DNA from: Diploscapter coronatus
Lineage: Eukaryota; Nematoda; Chromadorea; Rhabditida; Rhabditidae
NCBI GenBank assembly: GCA_964036155.1
Contig: OZ038422.1
Location: 66,921,201 to 66,985,200, forward strand
Reading direction: 5' to 3'
Length of the DNA: 64,000 bases
The stretch's first letter is position 1, and every line of letters starts with the position of its first letter. Below, piece by piece: positions 62,970 to 64,000 of the stretch. The notes under the pieces are model-generated. The model searched no databases. It had not been told where the DNA came from and saw nothing but the letters and a program-made list of their open reading frames with translations. The translations under genes and the position numbers were made by a program.

Positions 62970-63837
62970 GGTCGTAATTGTACAAATTCCTTGTAGTGAA
63001 GCTCCTTCTTTACACCGCTCACTGAGCATCTAAAACCGGAAAAATAGGAACTAATTTATCTAATGTTAAGATGTAGAAAACATTAAATTCACCTCCTGTG
63101 TAGTGATAAACTCATCTAAAATCTCTTTTTGCTTCTTCTTTTGGAGCTTTTTGTCCCGAAGTTGGTTGATTAACTGAAATTTAGCCGATTTTCACGGATT
63201 AAGACCCGAACTTCGAATCAATTTGTGCGACGAGATAAGTCATCATAAGATCGCTTATTTCAAGATTTCAAGGGAAAATGATGAGAAATGAACTAATCTC
63301 TGCGATAGCTTCCTAGAAAAATGTTTGAAGATGTTTTGTCAGAAGTTGCACTATTTTTACTACAAATTCGTTCAGCTTTCTATCGAACGTGTAGCAAAAT
63401 AAGCAATTGATATTTTGGGCACTCGTTAAAAAATTAAAAATTGAACCTTCTATAGTCATGATCAAGATTTCGAGATATTATGGAGGAGAAATTATGAAGC
63501 GTCTATGTTATTTCATATTTTGAACAGTCGTCTACTCAAAGAAGCGATTCCCTGGGTTGGGGGAAGAGTTCCCCAGGAGAAATAACGGAAAGCTCGGGAG
63601 AATCTAGAACTACGGAATGTGAAATAGGATGTGGTAAAGCAAGAGAACTTTGATCAGTTTAAAAATTCTTGCTTTCCGAGTTGTTCAACATTTCATGTAT
63701 CTGTCATAAATTGTCTTTCCTACCTGCTCTGTGGCAAGCGTCCTCTGCTGAAGTTTTGTGTTTTGCTGTTGCAGTTTTCTCAGTCTCTCCCTTTCTAATT
63801 GTCGTTTTCTTTCCTCGCGAGTGTGAAAATGACCGAG
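62970..63837 (-). CDS. Partial gene for an unidentified coiled-coil protein (three exons)
   Basis: Three exons with good splice sites and matching phase 0: 63837-63724, 63173-63093, 63029-62970. They encode a very charged helix (EERKRQLERERLRKLQQQN, then TLATEQLINQLRDKKLQKKK and QKEILDEFITTQE), then MLSERCKEGASLQGICTITT. The first two exons would form one continuous coiled coil of about 65 residues. Neither end of the gene is visible: an acceptor precedes the first exon at 63838, and a donor (GTATGAG) follows the third at 62969. I do not recognise the family. Confidence 0.5.
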
Positions 63838-64000
63838 CTAAACAAGAACGTATGAGAAAATTCATAGTTTCGCCTCTTTTACATTTATTTTTAGAAAGTA
63901 AATTGGGTAAAAGCTGATCTTCACAAAAATTTCTCAGCACGTCCGTTCTATGCTCGTGCTAATAGTTCATCGAGCTAGGCCATAAGTTTAGAGCTGTGAT

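Overview
This window is nuclear DNA of an animal, most likely a nematode of the rhabditid type. The genes are dense and cut into many short exons; introns are often 45-70 bp and end in TTTTCAG. Seven of the protein genes have an intron-like acceptor a few bases before the ATG, as expected for spliced-leader trans-splicing. Several proteins have close nematode and human relatives: CKS, EED/MES-6, plasma-membrane Ca2+ ATPase and DDX54. The genus cannot be named from the sequence alone. Layout: 1-4.5 kb, minus strand, 3'-truncated FGD-type Rho GEF. 6.6-9.8 kb, plus, EED/MES-6-like PRC2 WD40 protein. 10.7-11.5 kb, plus, CKS. 12.1-13.0 kb, intron-containing H2B (minus) sharing a TATA-containing promoter with a truncated histone start (plus). 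13.0-14.4 kb, a foldback repeat. 14.4-21.1 kb is AT-rich and looks empty, but I assembled a nine-exon 346-residue seven-transmembrane receptor at 16.2-18.6 kb. 21.2-21.8 kb, H3.3-type histone gene with three introns. 22.6-25.8 kb, RPC4 of RNA polymerase III. 26.5-28.6 kb, minus, DHRSX-like short-chain dehydrogenase, divergent from DDX54/Dbp10 (28.8-34.1 kb, plus). 34.9-36.9 kb, EGR-like three-finger zinc protein. 40.9-52.6 kb, minus, complete 26-exon PMCA calcium pump. 52.6-63 kb is a long stretch without a confident gene; at 63.0-63.8 kb are three exons of an unidentified coiled-coil protein (minus). Functionally the window mixes chromatin genes (EED, H2B, H3.3), RNA machinery (RPC4, DDX54), cell cycle (CKS), signalling (Rho GEF, receptor, EGR-like factor) and calcium export (PMCA). 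There is no sign of a shared pathway or operon. All exon models were read by hand; in each, the exon phases join without a frame break and the spliced lengths are multiples of three where the gene is complete. Features of note are two GC-AG introns, a histone-type 3' stem-loop on an H3.3-type gene, a shared histone promoter element, several foldback elements in introns, and the receptor hidden in the AT-rich island.
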